The notes under the pieces are model-generated. The model worked only from the letters and a program-made list of their open reading frames with translations, ran no database searches and was not told the DNA's origin. A program made the position numbers and the translations under genes. From Paenibacillus_G elgii_A (GTDB lineage Bacteria > Bacillota > Bacilli > Paenibacillales > NBRC-103111): a DNA stretch of 64,000 nucleotides. Every line of letters starts with the position of its first letter. Positions within the stretch are counted from its first letter, which is position 1. The stretch is from positions 24,308 to 88,307 of the forward strand of contig JBHJMN010000024.1 in NCBI GenBank assembly GCA_042219835.1. Direction: 5' to 3'. Positions 1 to 7,109 of the stretch are shown here, one piece after another.

Positions 1-296
1 GGCGGCAGTCCGATCCGGATATTCCCTTTTTTGAAATTCGTCAAATCGCCGAGCTGCAGCTCCAAATGCTTGAACGAACGGACGATATCCTGCGCCTGAT
101 TGGCAATAAGCTGGCCGGCGTCGGTCAGCTCAAGCGTTTTGCCGGAGCGTACGAAGAGCGGGACGCCCAGCTCCTCTTCCAGATTTTTGATTGCTTTGCT
201 GATGGTGGGCTGGGTAATGTGCAGCGCCTCGGCCGCTTTGGTAAAGCCGCTGCGGCGGATGATCTCTAGCACATACTCCAACTGCCGAATATCGAT
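1..296 (-). CDS. cidR: LysR-family transcriptional regulator, CidR-like (partial)
   Basis: Only the N-terminal ~98 residues are in the window; the gene runs off the left edge. The reading begins (M)DIRQLEYVLEI and continues with a typical LysR winged HTH (FTKAAEALHITQPTISKAIKNL) and the start of the linker. It is divergent from a cidA-cidB pair, the arrangement of B. subtilis ywbI (cidR) with ywbHG, so it probably activates that operon in response to a carbon-overflow signal (inference). In this frame the first stop upstream (TAA) is followed by AGGAGG and then, 9 nt later, an ATC codon exactly where homologues have ATG. No ATG, GTG or TTG lies between. The start is therefore either a rare ATC or the internal TTG of QLE. 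Confidence 0.85.
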   Translation of the reverse strand, partial: MDIRQLEYVLEIIRRSGFTKAAEALHITQPTISKAIKNLEEELGVPLFVRSGKTLELTDAGQLIANQAQDIVRSFKHLELQLGDLTNFKKGNIRIGLP

Positions 297-405
297 GCGC
301 GGACACCTCCTTTACATAGACAATAGGAATGAAAGAAATTCGATATATTCATTTTACCTATGAAAGGAAGGGGTGTAAACTTTGGATGGAAAGGAGCGGT
401 GCAAC

Positions 406-777
406 ATGGCGGCTTTTGTGAAAACTTTGGGGCAAGTGCTCTTTTTTATCCTCGTTTCGTGGCTGTTGAACGGACTGTCGGCTTTGCTTCATTTGCCGGT
501 TCCGGGGAGCATTCTCGGGATCGTTCTGGTCTTTGTGCTGCTTCAACTGAACATCATCCGGATCGAATGGATCGATCTGGGAGCCAAGTGGCTTTTGGCG
601 GAAATGCTGCTGTTCTTCATCCCTGCGGCGGCCGGGATGGTTCAATATCAGGCGCTGCTGCGGGATTACAGCCTGCCGATTATGCTTGTACTGGTGTGCA
701 GCCTTGTCGTCGTCATGCTTTCGGCAGGGCTTGTGGCGCAAGCGATCGTGAAGCGGAAGGAGCGGAACCCGTCATGA
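406..777 (+). CDS. cidA: CidA/LrgA family holin-like protein
   Basis: A protein of about 123 residues with four hydrophobic segments and the CidA/LrgA signature (LPVPGSILGIVLVFVLL near the N-terminus, then FFIPAAAGMV). Family members are holin-like membrane proteins that, with CidB/LrgB, influence murein hydrolase activity, acetoin/pyruvate metabolism and programmed cell death. The ATG at 406 is chosen because AAAGGAG lies 9 nt upstream; an in-frame ATG at 382 would add eight polar residues. The stop codon overlaps the start of the next gene (ATGA), indicating translational coupling. The divergent LysR gene suggests CidR-type control from the 297-405 intergenic region. Confidence 0.9.
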   Translation: MAAFVKTLGQVLFFILVSWLLNGLSALLHLPVPGSILGIVLVFVLLQLNIIRIEWIDLGAKWLLAEMLLFFIPAAAGMVQYQALLRDYSLPIMLVLVCSLVVVMLSAGLVAQAIVKRKERNPS

Positions 778-1454
778 CCTGGCTGTCGCTTGGCTTGCTG
801 CTCTTCACCATAGCCATTTATTACGGCATAAAAAGCTTGTACCGCAGGAGACCTAAAATCTATCTGTCGCCGCTGCTGCTGACGCCGGCGGTTGTCATCG
901 TCCTGCTGCTGCAAGCGGATATTCCCTACGAAACCTACAACGCCGGAGCGCATTGGCTGACGGATATGATCGGACCCGCGACAATTGCCTTGGCCGTGCC
1001 GCTTTATAAAAATATGGCATTGCTTCGCAAATATGCCGTGGAAATTATGGCCAGCGTGCTGATCGGCTCCGCGGCGGGAGTCGCGACTTCGGTGTGGATC
1101 GCCAAGGGGTTGCATCTTGACGTGAAGATCATCGACGGTCTGGTGCTGCGCTCCACGACAACGCCGATTGCCATCGCCATCACAGATATGATCGGGGGCA
1201 TCCCCGCGATGACGGCGCTGTTCGTGCTGGTCACGGGCTTGCTCGGCACGGTCGTCGGACCGATGCTTATCCGGCTGTTTCGCATCCGCAGCGGGGTAGC
1301 ACAGGGCGTGCTGCTTGGAACCAGCGCTCATACGGCCGGGACGACGACGGCGTTCGAGTTCGGCGCCGTCTCCGGCACGGTGTCGAGCATTTCCATGCTC
1401 GTGACCGCGCTTCTGGCGCTGGTCGTTATCCCTTGGATGGTCCAGCTTCTGTAA
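774..1454 (+). CDS. cidB: CidB/LrgB family membrane protein
   Basis: 226 residues, almost wholly hydrophobic, with the LrgB motifs RSTTTPIAIAITDMIGG and GTSAHTAGTTTAFEFG. It is the partner of CidA in a holin/antiholin-like membrane system. Its ATG overlaps the cidA stop by ATGA, so the two are one transcription and translation unit. Assignment to Cid rather than Lrg rests on the divergent LysR regulator instead of a LytSR two-component system, and is inference. Confidence 0.9.
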   Translation: MTWLSLGLLLFTIAIYYGIKSLYRRRPKIYLSPLLLTPAVVIVLLLQADIPYETYNAGAHWLTDMIGPATIALAVPLYKNMALLRKYAVEIMASVLIGSAAGVATSVWIAKGLHLDVKIIDGLVLRSTTTPIAIAITDMIGGIPAMTALFVLVTGLLGTVVGPMLIRLFRIRSGVAQGVLLGTSAHTAGTTTAFEFGAVSGTVSSISMLVTALLALVVIPWMVQLL

Positions 1455-1466
1455 GGTTGCTGGAGA

Positions 1467-1707
1467 TTATTCGCGCTTACAGCTTGTTTGCCCTATAAAA
1501 AACTCGCGTAAAAGCTTCTCACTTTGCTCACCGTCGTAACCAAGCTCGGCCAACATTTTAGCCGTAACACCGGCAACTGTCGTCGATCTGTATACAGTAT
1601 CATGTACAATCCTCAACACCGTATGACCGTTCAAAGATTGCGCCGATCCGGGCGAGGTAGCGAATTCGCTCCTCGCTTTCTCCCACCAATAAATCTTCAT
1701 ACTTCAT
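1467..1707 (-). pseudogene. Small hypothetical gene, apparently frameshifted
   Basis: From ATG at 1707 one frame reads naturally for 30 residues (MKYEDLLVGESEERIRYLA, then RIGAIFERSYG) but stops at TGA 1602-1600. A second frame, which could start at an ATG 5 nt further in, has an unnatural N-terminus (MKIYWWEKARSEF) but a good continuation (HTVLRIVHDTVYRSTTVAG, then AKMLAELGYDGEQSEKLLREF) ending at 1467. Joining the two near 1625-1640 would give one protein of about 79 residues. I do not recognise the family. The alternative is an intact 77-residue ORF in the second frame (1700-1467). Confidence 0.45.
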
Positions 1708-1830
1708 TATCTACACACCTTCAGCTACAATTATAAAAGAAAACTTTTGAAACACCAGAATATACCAATACAAACGCTGAAAGAGCTGTACCACAATACG
1801 GGTTCGTGTTGGGAAGGGGCAGAGCGAGAA

Positions 1831-2814
1831 ATGATTTCAAGAGAACAATTAGAAAAGAAGCAAGTACGGTTCTATGCTTTAGCACTTGTTGTTGCCGCTG
1901 GATTTGGCTTGTTATGGCCAGAATCCAGCGAAAGCTTAGATCGTATGATTTCGATCGTACTTGCCATCTTAATGTATGGAATGTTTGCCCAAATACCATT
2001 TTTTCGTTTGAAAGAGGCACTAACGAATCGAAAGTTTATCTATGCGTTGCTTTTTATGAATTACATAGTTGTACCTATCCTTGTTTGGGGGTTAACTCGG
2101 TTTCTTCCGATCGATCCAGCGATACGATTAGGTGTATTGCTTGTTTTGCTTACCCCCTGCATTGACTATGTCATTGTCTTTACTCATCTTGGGCGTGGGA
2201 ATGAGAAGCTTGTTTTGGTTTCAACACCTGTACTCTTTGTTACCCAAATGCTTTTATTACCCATTTATTTATGGCTTTTTATGGGCAAGAAAACTGCAGA
2301 AATTGTGAGTGTCGGGCCTTTTTTCGAAGCATTTTTAGGGCTTATTGTTGTTCCACTGGTACTTGCTCTGCTTACTCAATGGTGGTCAAGACGACAACCA
2401 CACGGAGAACGTTTTCTTGATGCTACAGCATGGCTTCCTGTGCCTTTTATGGCACTAACCCTTTTTGTTGTCGTCGCGTCGCAAATCACTAAACTATACT
2501 CCTCTTTTGATTTTATTAGCCAAGTGATTCCTGTCTATGTAGCATATATGGCCATCATACCGGTCATTGCGCGTATTGTTTCTCGTATATTCCGTTTAGA
2601 TACTGGAGCAGGGCGGGCTCTTATCTTTAGTGCAGGAACTCGTAACTCACTTGTAGTTCTTCCTTTTGCACTGGCTCTGCCTGAACCTCTGAGCGGGGTA
2701 GTGTCTGCAGTGATCGTAACGCAAACAATTGTAGAGCTTATGGGGGAACTAATATATATTCGTCTTGTTCCAAAGGTGCTTTTACGTGGAACGGACGGAA
2801 GTACTGAAAAATAA
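1831..2814 (+). CDS. BASS/ACR3-type transporter (arsenic resistance or bile acid:Na+ symporter-like)
   Basis: 327 residues with about ten transmembrane segments in the BASS-fold pattern, including a TPCIDYVIVFTHLGRGN stretch comparable to the conserved Pro/Cys region of ACR3 arsenite exporters and a later SAGTRNSLVVLPFALAL segment. Related proteins are annotated either as arsenic resistance proteins or as bile acid:sodium symporters; the substrate cannot be decided here. ATG 1831 (GGAAGGGG upstream) is preferred to an in-frame TTG at 1747. Codon use is clearly more AT-rich than in both neighbouring blocks and no ars genes adjoin it, which suggests acquisition by transfer. Confidence 0.75.
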   Translation: MISREQLEKKQVRFYALALVVAAGFGLLWPESSESLDRMISIVLAILMYGMFAQIPFFRLKEALTNRKFIYALLFMNYIVVPILVWGLTRFLPIDPAIRLGVLLVLLTPCIDYVIVFTHLGRGNEKLVLVSTPVLFVTQMLLLPIYLWLFMGKKTAEIVSVGPFFEAFLGLIVVPLVLALLTQWWSRRQPHGERFLDATAWLPVPFMALTLFVVVASQITKLYSSFDFISQVIPVYVAYMAIIPVIARIVSRIFRLDTGAGRALIFSAGTRNSLVVLPFALALPEPLSGVVSAVIVTQTIVELMGELIYIRLVPKVLLRGTDGSTEK

Positions 2815-2872
2815 AAATAAGATTAAATGACAGACACACCTAAGGATTCAGGTTCTCCATAGAGACAAAATA

Positions 2873-2918
2873 AAACCTCCAGGATCACGTCTGACCGTGA
2901 TTTTGGAGGTTTATCGTT
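2873..2918 (-). terminator. Rho-independent terminator of the 3189-2926 gene
   Basis: Seventeen-base imperfect inverted repeat (AAACCTCCAGGATCACG / CGTGATTTTGGAGGTTT) with a 6-nt loop. On the minus strand it is followed by TTTTATTTTG. It also separates the convergent AT-rich transporter gene. Confidence 0.8.
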
Positions 2919-2925
2919 CTTTCGC

Positions 2926-3189
2926 TCAATTGTACTTCTTCTTCCAGTCCATACCGCTGTTGTTCAGCAAATACTCGAAGTCGCTGTCCAGCCGCTTCTG
3001 CTCGGCCTTGCGGGCCGCTTCCGCCTGCTTTCTGGCTTCCTCGCGCTGAGTCTCGGCTTCGGCCTTCATTTGATCCGCCTGCGCTTTCAGCTTGTTGACG
3101 ACATCCGGATTCAACAAATCCTTCAGCGTTGCGGGTTTGTCTTGGGAAGCGGCGCTCGAAGGAGCCGCCGGTTTATTTTTCTTCGCCAT
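2926..3189 (-). CDS. yqkE: YqkE family protein (DUF3886)
   Basis: 87 residues, highly charged. A Lys/Pro/Ala-rich start (MAKKNKPAAP) precedes a predicted coiled coil rich in Ala, Glu, Lys and Arg and a C-terminal FEYLLNNSGMDWKKKY motif typical of YqkE/DUF3886 proteins. The function is unknown. ATG 3189 has AAAGGTGAG 8 nt upstream, better than the in-frame codon six residues earlier. It lies 17 nt downstream of the histidine phosphatase gene and is probably cotranscribed. Confidence 0.8.
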   Translation of the reverse strand: MAKKNKPAAPSSAASQDKPATLKDLLNPDVVNKLKAQADQMKAEAETQREEARKQAEAARKAEQKRLDSDFEYLLNNSGMDWKKKYN

Positions 3190-3206
3190 GGCACTCACCT
3201 TTCGCA

Positions 3207-3743
3207 TTAATTTTCGAACAAATACAGCTTGCCGTTCTCCGGCGTGCCGAACTTCGGTCCCCGGAAGCCGCGAGCGAGCAAAGCTTTTCTCATCGTCATC
3301 ATCAAGGCGGCATGGCTGACGATAAGCACATTCCCGTCGCCTTGCCGGAAAATCTCGTCCAAGGCGGCTTCGGCCCGTTTTCGGGTATCGTTCATGCTTT
3401 CCGGCATCGACCGGGGGGCCTTAAACCACAAGGTTTTGAGCAGCACGGCCCACATCATGAGCGGCAGCCGTACCTTTGTCCGGAACGATGGAGGCGGAAC
3501 CTCGCGCAGCATGTTCCATTGCGTAATGGTTCCGTCATAAATATGCTTGGCCGTGCGTGCCGCTCGGGGCATATCGCTGGCATAACAACGGTTCCATTCG
3601 ATGCCGCCCAGGTCGGTATGGCCGAACTCGATATCCGATTCGTCATACTCCGCGAACCATTGCTCAAGCTCTTGGGACGAGATTAGAAATTGCGGCGGAT
3701 AATCCTTTTTCACTTTATAATGCCGAACCAAGCCGACTTTCAT
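3207..3743 (-). CDS. Histidine phosphatase family protein
   Basis: 178 residues. The N-terminus MKVGLVRHYKV carries the RHx catalytic motif in the form LVRHYKV, and the second histidine lies in VLIVSHAALM, as in the phosphoglycerate mutase-like histidine phosphatase superfamily. The substrate is unknown. The start is MKVGLVRH because this aligns with the family start; an ATG five codons upstream has its purine-rich sequence abutting the codon. It is the upstream partner of the YqkE-like gene. Confidence 0.8.
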   Translation of the reverse strand: MKVGLVRHYKVKKDYPPQFLISSQELEQWFAEYDESDIEFGHTDLGGIEWNRCYASDMPRAARTAKHIYDGTITQWNMLREVPPPSFRTKVRLPLMMWAVLLKTLWFKAPRSMPESMNDTRKRAEAALDEIFRQGDGNVLIVSHAALMMTMRKALLARGFRGPKFGTPENGKLYLFEN

Positions 3744-3862
3744 TTCCGTTCCAACCATCCTTGCCTGTAAAAGTCCGTCTCTTTATCATACCTCGGAATA
3801 GACGGGATGTTAAAGGGCCAGTTTCCCTATATCGATTTTATCTGCCCCTGCAGCCGTGTCGG

Positions 3863-4291
3863 TTACCGGCTGGCGACTGGTGGCAGCGGCTCACCGCTGC
3901 GGATTAGGCGGACCCCGTCCTTGCAGACGCCGTAACGCTCCCAAGGACAGGTCGCGCACAGCAGGCCAATGTCGTCCGGACGCATGGTCGCGGAGACGGA
4001 GGTGCAGATGTCCGCCCACGTCATCGCGGTCCCAGTGCGCAGTCCAAGCTTGTCCAGTACGCGGGCGTCCCGGTCATATACGTTATGGTCGTCGCAATGC
4101 GGGGGCTGGTCCTTGGGATACGCGCTGCAGATGTCGTCGGGTCCTTCGACAAGCTCGATTCTGGTGTCCGGCTGCTTCCGGAGCGTTTCGTATACGACTG
4201 TCATATTGTCGCAAAACGAATCGGAGTACCCCATTCCACGGTACCCAAGCAGGCAAAGTAAATGATGGCCGCGGAGCCGGATGCTATTCAT
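3863..4291 (-). CDS. DUF1284 domain-containing putative Fe-S protein
   Basis: 142 residues matching DUF1284: N-terminal RLRGHHLLCLLGYRGMGYS followed by DPDICSAYP-like and CATCPWERYGVC segments. The Cys and His pattern (C13, the Cys of DDICSAY, PHCDDHN, C-x2-C, VC) suggests an iron-sulphur or metal-binding protein, as annotated for the family; the biochemical role is unknown. SD GGAGAG precedes the ATG. It is separated from its downstream neighbour by about 120 nt. Confidence 0.8.
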   Translation of the reverse strand: MNSIRLRGHHLLCLLGYRGMGYSDSFCDNMTVVYETLRKQPDTRIELVEGPDDICSAYPKDQPPHCDDHNVYDRDARVLDKLGLRTGTAMTWADICTSVSATMRPDDIGLLCATCPWERYGVCKDGVRLIRSGEPLPPVASR

Positions 4292-4473
4292 AGGTCACTC
4301 TCCATTTTCGCATGGATATGCAGAATATCCGGATGTACGACTATTGTACCATGCCCGCTTAGCTTCGCGCCCGCCGAATGATTGTTGAAGCCAACATGAT
4401 TGAAAATAAAACGTTAGATTTTGAATAGATAAGGCGTTAAGGATAATGAATCGAATTCTAAGGAGGAATCACT

Positions 4474-4944
4474 TTGAGAGCATTGGCTGCAAAAACGGTA
4501 ATGATGGCCGTACTTGCGATTGCCCTTGCAATTCCTGGACAAGCTATGGCGGCTAAAACGCCGCCACCGCCGGAAGTTGCTACTTCATATCCTCTATTTA
4601 CCCGGTTTGACCCCAATCATAAATACCTCGAAAACGGTAACGCTTACATTAGTTATAGCGGGGAAGGGAAGGCAAGTGTATGGGGGGAAAGCATTGCGAC
4701 CCGTAGAGTGAATACAGTCGGGTTACAGTTGGTTTTACAGCGTTGGACGGGAAGTGATTGGATTGACGTGCACACAGGAGAGAAAACGGAGATGAGCAAT
4801 TCATCGCGGATGAATGCGACCATCGATAATTTGTCCGTTTCGAGCGGCTATTATTATCGGGTGAAATCGTTCCATTGGATTACTTACGGTAGTACAAATG
4901 AAGAGGGTTCTCGCTATTCCTCCGTCTTGCTCATTCCGGATTAA
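4474..4944 (+). CDS. Secreted hypothetical protein
   Basis: 156 residues beginning with a clear Sec signal peptide (charged MRALAAKTV, hydrophobic core, AMA|AK cleavage site). The mature part is rich in Tyr, Ser and Thr, with alternating hydrophobic residues suggestive of a beta-sandwich. I do not recognise the family. The TTG start is supported by AAGGAGG 7 nt upstream. It is a monocistronic gene convergent with the anti-sigma gene. Confidence 0.7.
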   Translation: MRALAAKTVMMAVLAIALAIPGQAMAAKTPPPPEVATSYPLFTRFDPNHKYLENGNAYISYSGEGKASVWGESIATRRVNTVGLQLVLQRWTGSDWIDVHTGEKTEMSNSSRMNATIDNLSVSSGYYYRVKSFHWITYGSTNEEGSRYSSVLLIPD

Positions 4945-4986
4945 AGAAAAAAAAGCGAATAGGGGGGATCTACCCCCTTGTTCGCT
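4943..4986 (-). terminator. Rho-independent terminator of the sigma/anti-sigma operon
   Basis: Inverted repeat AGCGAATAGGGGG / CCCCCTTGTTCGCT with a short loop. On the minus strand the stem is followed by eight U residues (the A-run at 4947-4954), immediately after the anti-sigma stop codon. Confidence 0.8.
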
Positions 4987-4988
4987 AT

Positions 4989-5774
4989 TCACTGCAACGA
5001 TGCTCCGATCTTTAGAATGTCCTCTTTGGCGATGGGACCGGAGATATAGATTTTAATTCGGTCTTTCGTCAGCCATTCCAAGCTTGTTATGCCGCCATTA
5101 CGATCCACGAATAAGATCGCCGGATGCTCTCCCACAAAAACGTCAAAAAATTCCCCCGAATCGCTATGAATGTCCGTTTTAATCGCCCCTGTTTTCCCTT
5201 CAATTTTTCGTTGACTGATCTTTAACAGCTCTCCACCTTCATTGAGGTATTCAAAGTAGGCATCATGATACGCTCCGTCCGCTTCCTTTGTGATGGACAC
5301 GGCGTCTAACCTGAATTTTTCAGGTACGTAGGATGGAGTCAAGAGAGGGAAGGCCATTTTATGTTTTGCTTCTTCCAGGCTGGTTTTCTCGGGAGCGAAG
5401 CTGCTGCCGGGACGATTCGAAACAGGCTGTTTTTCTTCCGGAGGTGCCGTTGTTTTCGCGTTTGCAGCTTCCTGACTCGGCGGAGCCTCATAAAAAATTT
5501 CAATAATATTGCCCTGAACCTTTTTCAGCAGCGAGGCAATTTGCGCGTAGGATGTGGAGAGATCGTTATTCAGAAAAAAGCTAATGACAAAGGAACAGGC
5601 GATAATCGCCGCGGTGAGCTTCATGCGTCGGACCAACGTTTTACGGCGGCCGATCTTTTTTAGCTTGTGCCGCACTTGCTGCCAGGATGCGTAACCGTTG
5701 GGGATTTCTACGCCGGCATGGTTACGTTTTAACATTTCCTTCAGATTGTGATCATCATGGTCTAAATTACGCAT
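4989..5774 (-). CDS. Membrane-anchored anti-sigma factor-like protein (DUF4367-type C-terminus)
   Basis: About 261 residues. A cytoplasmic N-terminal region of ~50 residues is followed by one transmembrane helix (LTAAIIACSFVISFFL), a Pro/Glu/Thr linker and an extracytoplasmic domain (FPLLTPSYVPEKFRLDAV, then EWLTKDRIKIYISG) resembling DUF4367 regions of ECF anti-sigma proteins. It is encoded directly downstream of an ECF sigma gene and overlaps it by 8 nt, so it probably sequesters that sigma factor at the membrane until an envelope signal arrives (inference from context). ATG 5774 is used; an in-frame TTG at 5783 is possible. Confidence 0.75.
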   Translation of the reverse strand: MRNLDHDDHNLKEMLKRNHAGVEIPNGYASWQQVRHKLKKIGRRKTLVRRMKLTAAIIACSFVISFFLNNDLSTSYAQIASLLKKVQGNIIEIFYEAPPSQEAANAKTTAPPEEKQPVSNRPGSSFAPEKTSLEEAKHKMAFPLLTPSYVPEKFRLDAVSITKEADGAYHDAYFEYLNEGGELLKISQRKIEGKTGAIKTDIHSDSGEFFDVFVGEHPAILFVDRNGGITSLEWLTKDRIKIYISGPIAKEDILKIGASLQ

Positions 5775-6339
5775 CTTGATCAACCCATTTTCTTGAGAAA
5801 TAATAAAACAGTTTCTTGCGGGCTCTCGTTAGGATTTGAGCGAGGGCTTGTTCTGATATCTGTAATTCCTGTGCGATTTCACGGTATGATTTTTCTTCGA
5901 TGTAAAACAAAAGCAGCACATGCCGGTATTTGAGATTCAACTGATTGAGGGCTTCATGGAGCATTTCGTCCCGGATTTTTTCTTCCACCTGACCAGCTAC
6001 GGTACGTTCTTCGGTTGGAGAAAAGTATTCATTGTCTTTAACGAGCTGCAGGTCGGATACATGCCGGTATTTTTTGTTTTTTTTAAAACTATCATAAGCC
6101 GTGTTCCGGGCGACTTTCTTGAGCCAAGCTTTCATATTTGAAGTGTTTTTCAGCTTTGACGCTTTTTCTATCACTTTTAAGAATGATTCTTGTACTACAT
6201 CTTCGGCTAAGGCATGATCCCTGAACAGAAAGTATATGTCGTGATAGATCAGTTCCCGAAAAGAATGATAGATCAATTCTTGAGATGAGTTGTCCAGGTG
6301 ATGGAAATCGTTGCGTAAGAACGTGAGCCATTGCTCCAT
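5767..6339 (-). CDS. ECF-type RNA polymerase sigma factor
   Basis: 190 residues with sigma region 2 (FRDHALAEDVVQESFLKVIE, with KAWLKKVARNTAYDSFKKNK) and region 4 (LKYRHVLLLFYIEEKSYREIAQELQ, as an HTH ending LTRARKKLFYYF), without regions 1.1 and 3, as in ECF sigma factors. The gene is followed and overlapped by its putative membrane anti-sigma factor. A GAAAC-N17-CGT element lies 40-70 nt upstream, in the position expected for autoregulation. The subgroup (SigY- or SigW-like) cannot be fixed from the sequence. Confidence 0.9.
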   Translation of the reverse strand: MEQWLTFLRNDFHHLDNSSQELIYHSFRELIYHDIYFLFRDHALAEDVVQESFLKVIEKASKLKNTSNMKAWLKKVARNTAYDSFKKNKKYRHVSDLQLVKDNEYFSPTEERTVAGQVEEKIRDEMLHEALNQLNLKYRHVLLLFYIEEKSYREIAQELQISEQALAQILTRARKKLFYYFSRKWVDQDA

Positions 6340-6379
6340 TTATATTCCTCCAACACCATTTCTCTTGTATACAATTGCT

Positions 6380-6408
6380 AAAACGAGCATTTTGTGTAAT
6401 TTGTTTCT
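6380..6408 (-). promoter_or_regulatory. Putative autoregulatory ECF sigma promoter
   Basis: On the minus strand AGAAAC and CGTTTT are separated by 17 nt, matching the AAC / CGT core of extracytoplasmic-function sigma promoters. The -10 element ends about 40 nt upstream of the sigma gene start. The rest of 6340-6629 is AT-rich; I see no other convincing element. Confidence 0.5.
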
Positions 6409-6629
6409 TTTTTTGCGAATTTTTTTGTCAAGTTTGTTCTTGATAGATCGTTATATGTAATAGAAATCGTGTCTTCGCAGGAGCCGTCAATAGAAGCATC
6501 CAAAGAGAAGGGGCATCCTTCACTTCTATAACGGAAAGGAACTCCAAAAGCTGACGATGGTATTTTTATCCTTATTATAGCAGAATTTTCAATGGATAAG
6601 CTTATTCTAGGTTATGGGAGTTTGGGAAT

Positions 6630-7040
6630 ATGAGAAAAACGGGCATCGTCCGACATGTGGACCATCTGGGACGTCTTAATCTGCCGATTGAACTACAGCG
6701 AACTTTGAGTATAGAATATGGTGATGCAATTGAATTTTTTGTCGATGACGAAAAAAAGCAGGTGCTGATCCGGAAGTACCGAACGGAGGAATGCATTTTT
6801 TGCTCCTCCACGGAGCAGCTTGTCTTTTTTCGCGGACGTTTTATCTGCAGGGCCTGTTTAAAGGCGTTGCCCGGGAACAACGAACCGCTGGCTGGAATGA
6901 AGCGAAAACGGAATAAGGACACGCGGCTTCGCCTGGCTTCGGTGATGAAACAGTATCCATCGGCTTCGCAAACCGAATGGGGTCATATGATCGGCGTATC
7001 GCAGGGCTGGGTCAGCCAACTGCTTAAGCAATTGAAATAA
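6630..7040 (+). CDS. AbrB/SpoVT-type swapped-hairpin protein with zinc-ribbon-like and HTH-like C-terminal parts
   Basis: 136 residues. Residues 1-48 are an AbrB-type swapped-hairpin DNA-binding domain (TGIVRHVDHLGRLNLPIELQ). Residues 55-58 (CIFC) and 73-76 (CRAC) form a CxxC-x14-CxxC zinc-ribbon-like pair. Residues 98-136 (RLASVMKQYPSASQTEWG, then IGVSQGWVSQLLKQL) look like a helix-turn-helix. AbrB-family members are transition-state regulators; the extra parts are not in AbrB, Abh or SpoVT. It sits divergent to the ECF sigma operon. The start is supported by GGGAG upstream. Confidence 0.8.
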   Translation: MRKTGIVRHVDHLGRLNLPIELQRTLSIEYGDAIEFFVDDEKKQVLIRKYRTEECIFCSSTEQLVFFRGRFICRACLKALPGNNEPLAGMKRKRNKDTRLRLASVMKQYPSASQTEWGHMIGVSQGWVSQLLKQLK

Positions 7041-7066
7041 GCTTCCCGATACGGGAAGCTTATTCT
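7036..7066 (+). terminator. Palindromic terminator-like hairpin
   Basis: TAAGCTTCCCG-ATA-CGGGAAGCTTA is a perfect 11-bp stem that includes the stop codon of the AbrB-like gene, followed by a weak T-rich tract. It lies between two convergent genes and may act on both. Confidence 0.6.
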
Positions 7067-7109
7067 TGCTGCACAATTTTGCCAACTTGAGCGATATTGT
7101 TCAGCACCC

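Noticed and set aside
360..1454. Single fused ORF over cidA and cidB (364 codons)
   Set aside because: The upstream half is out of frame with cidA; cidB starts at the ATGA overlap at 774.
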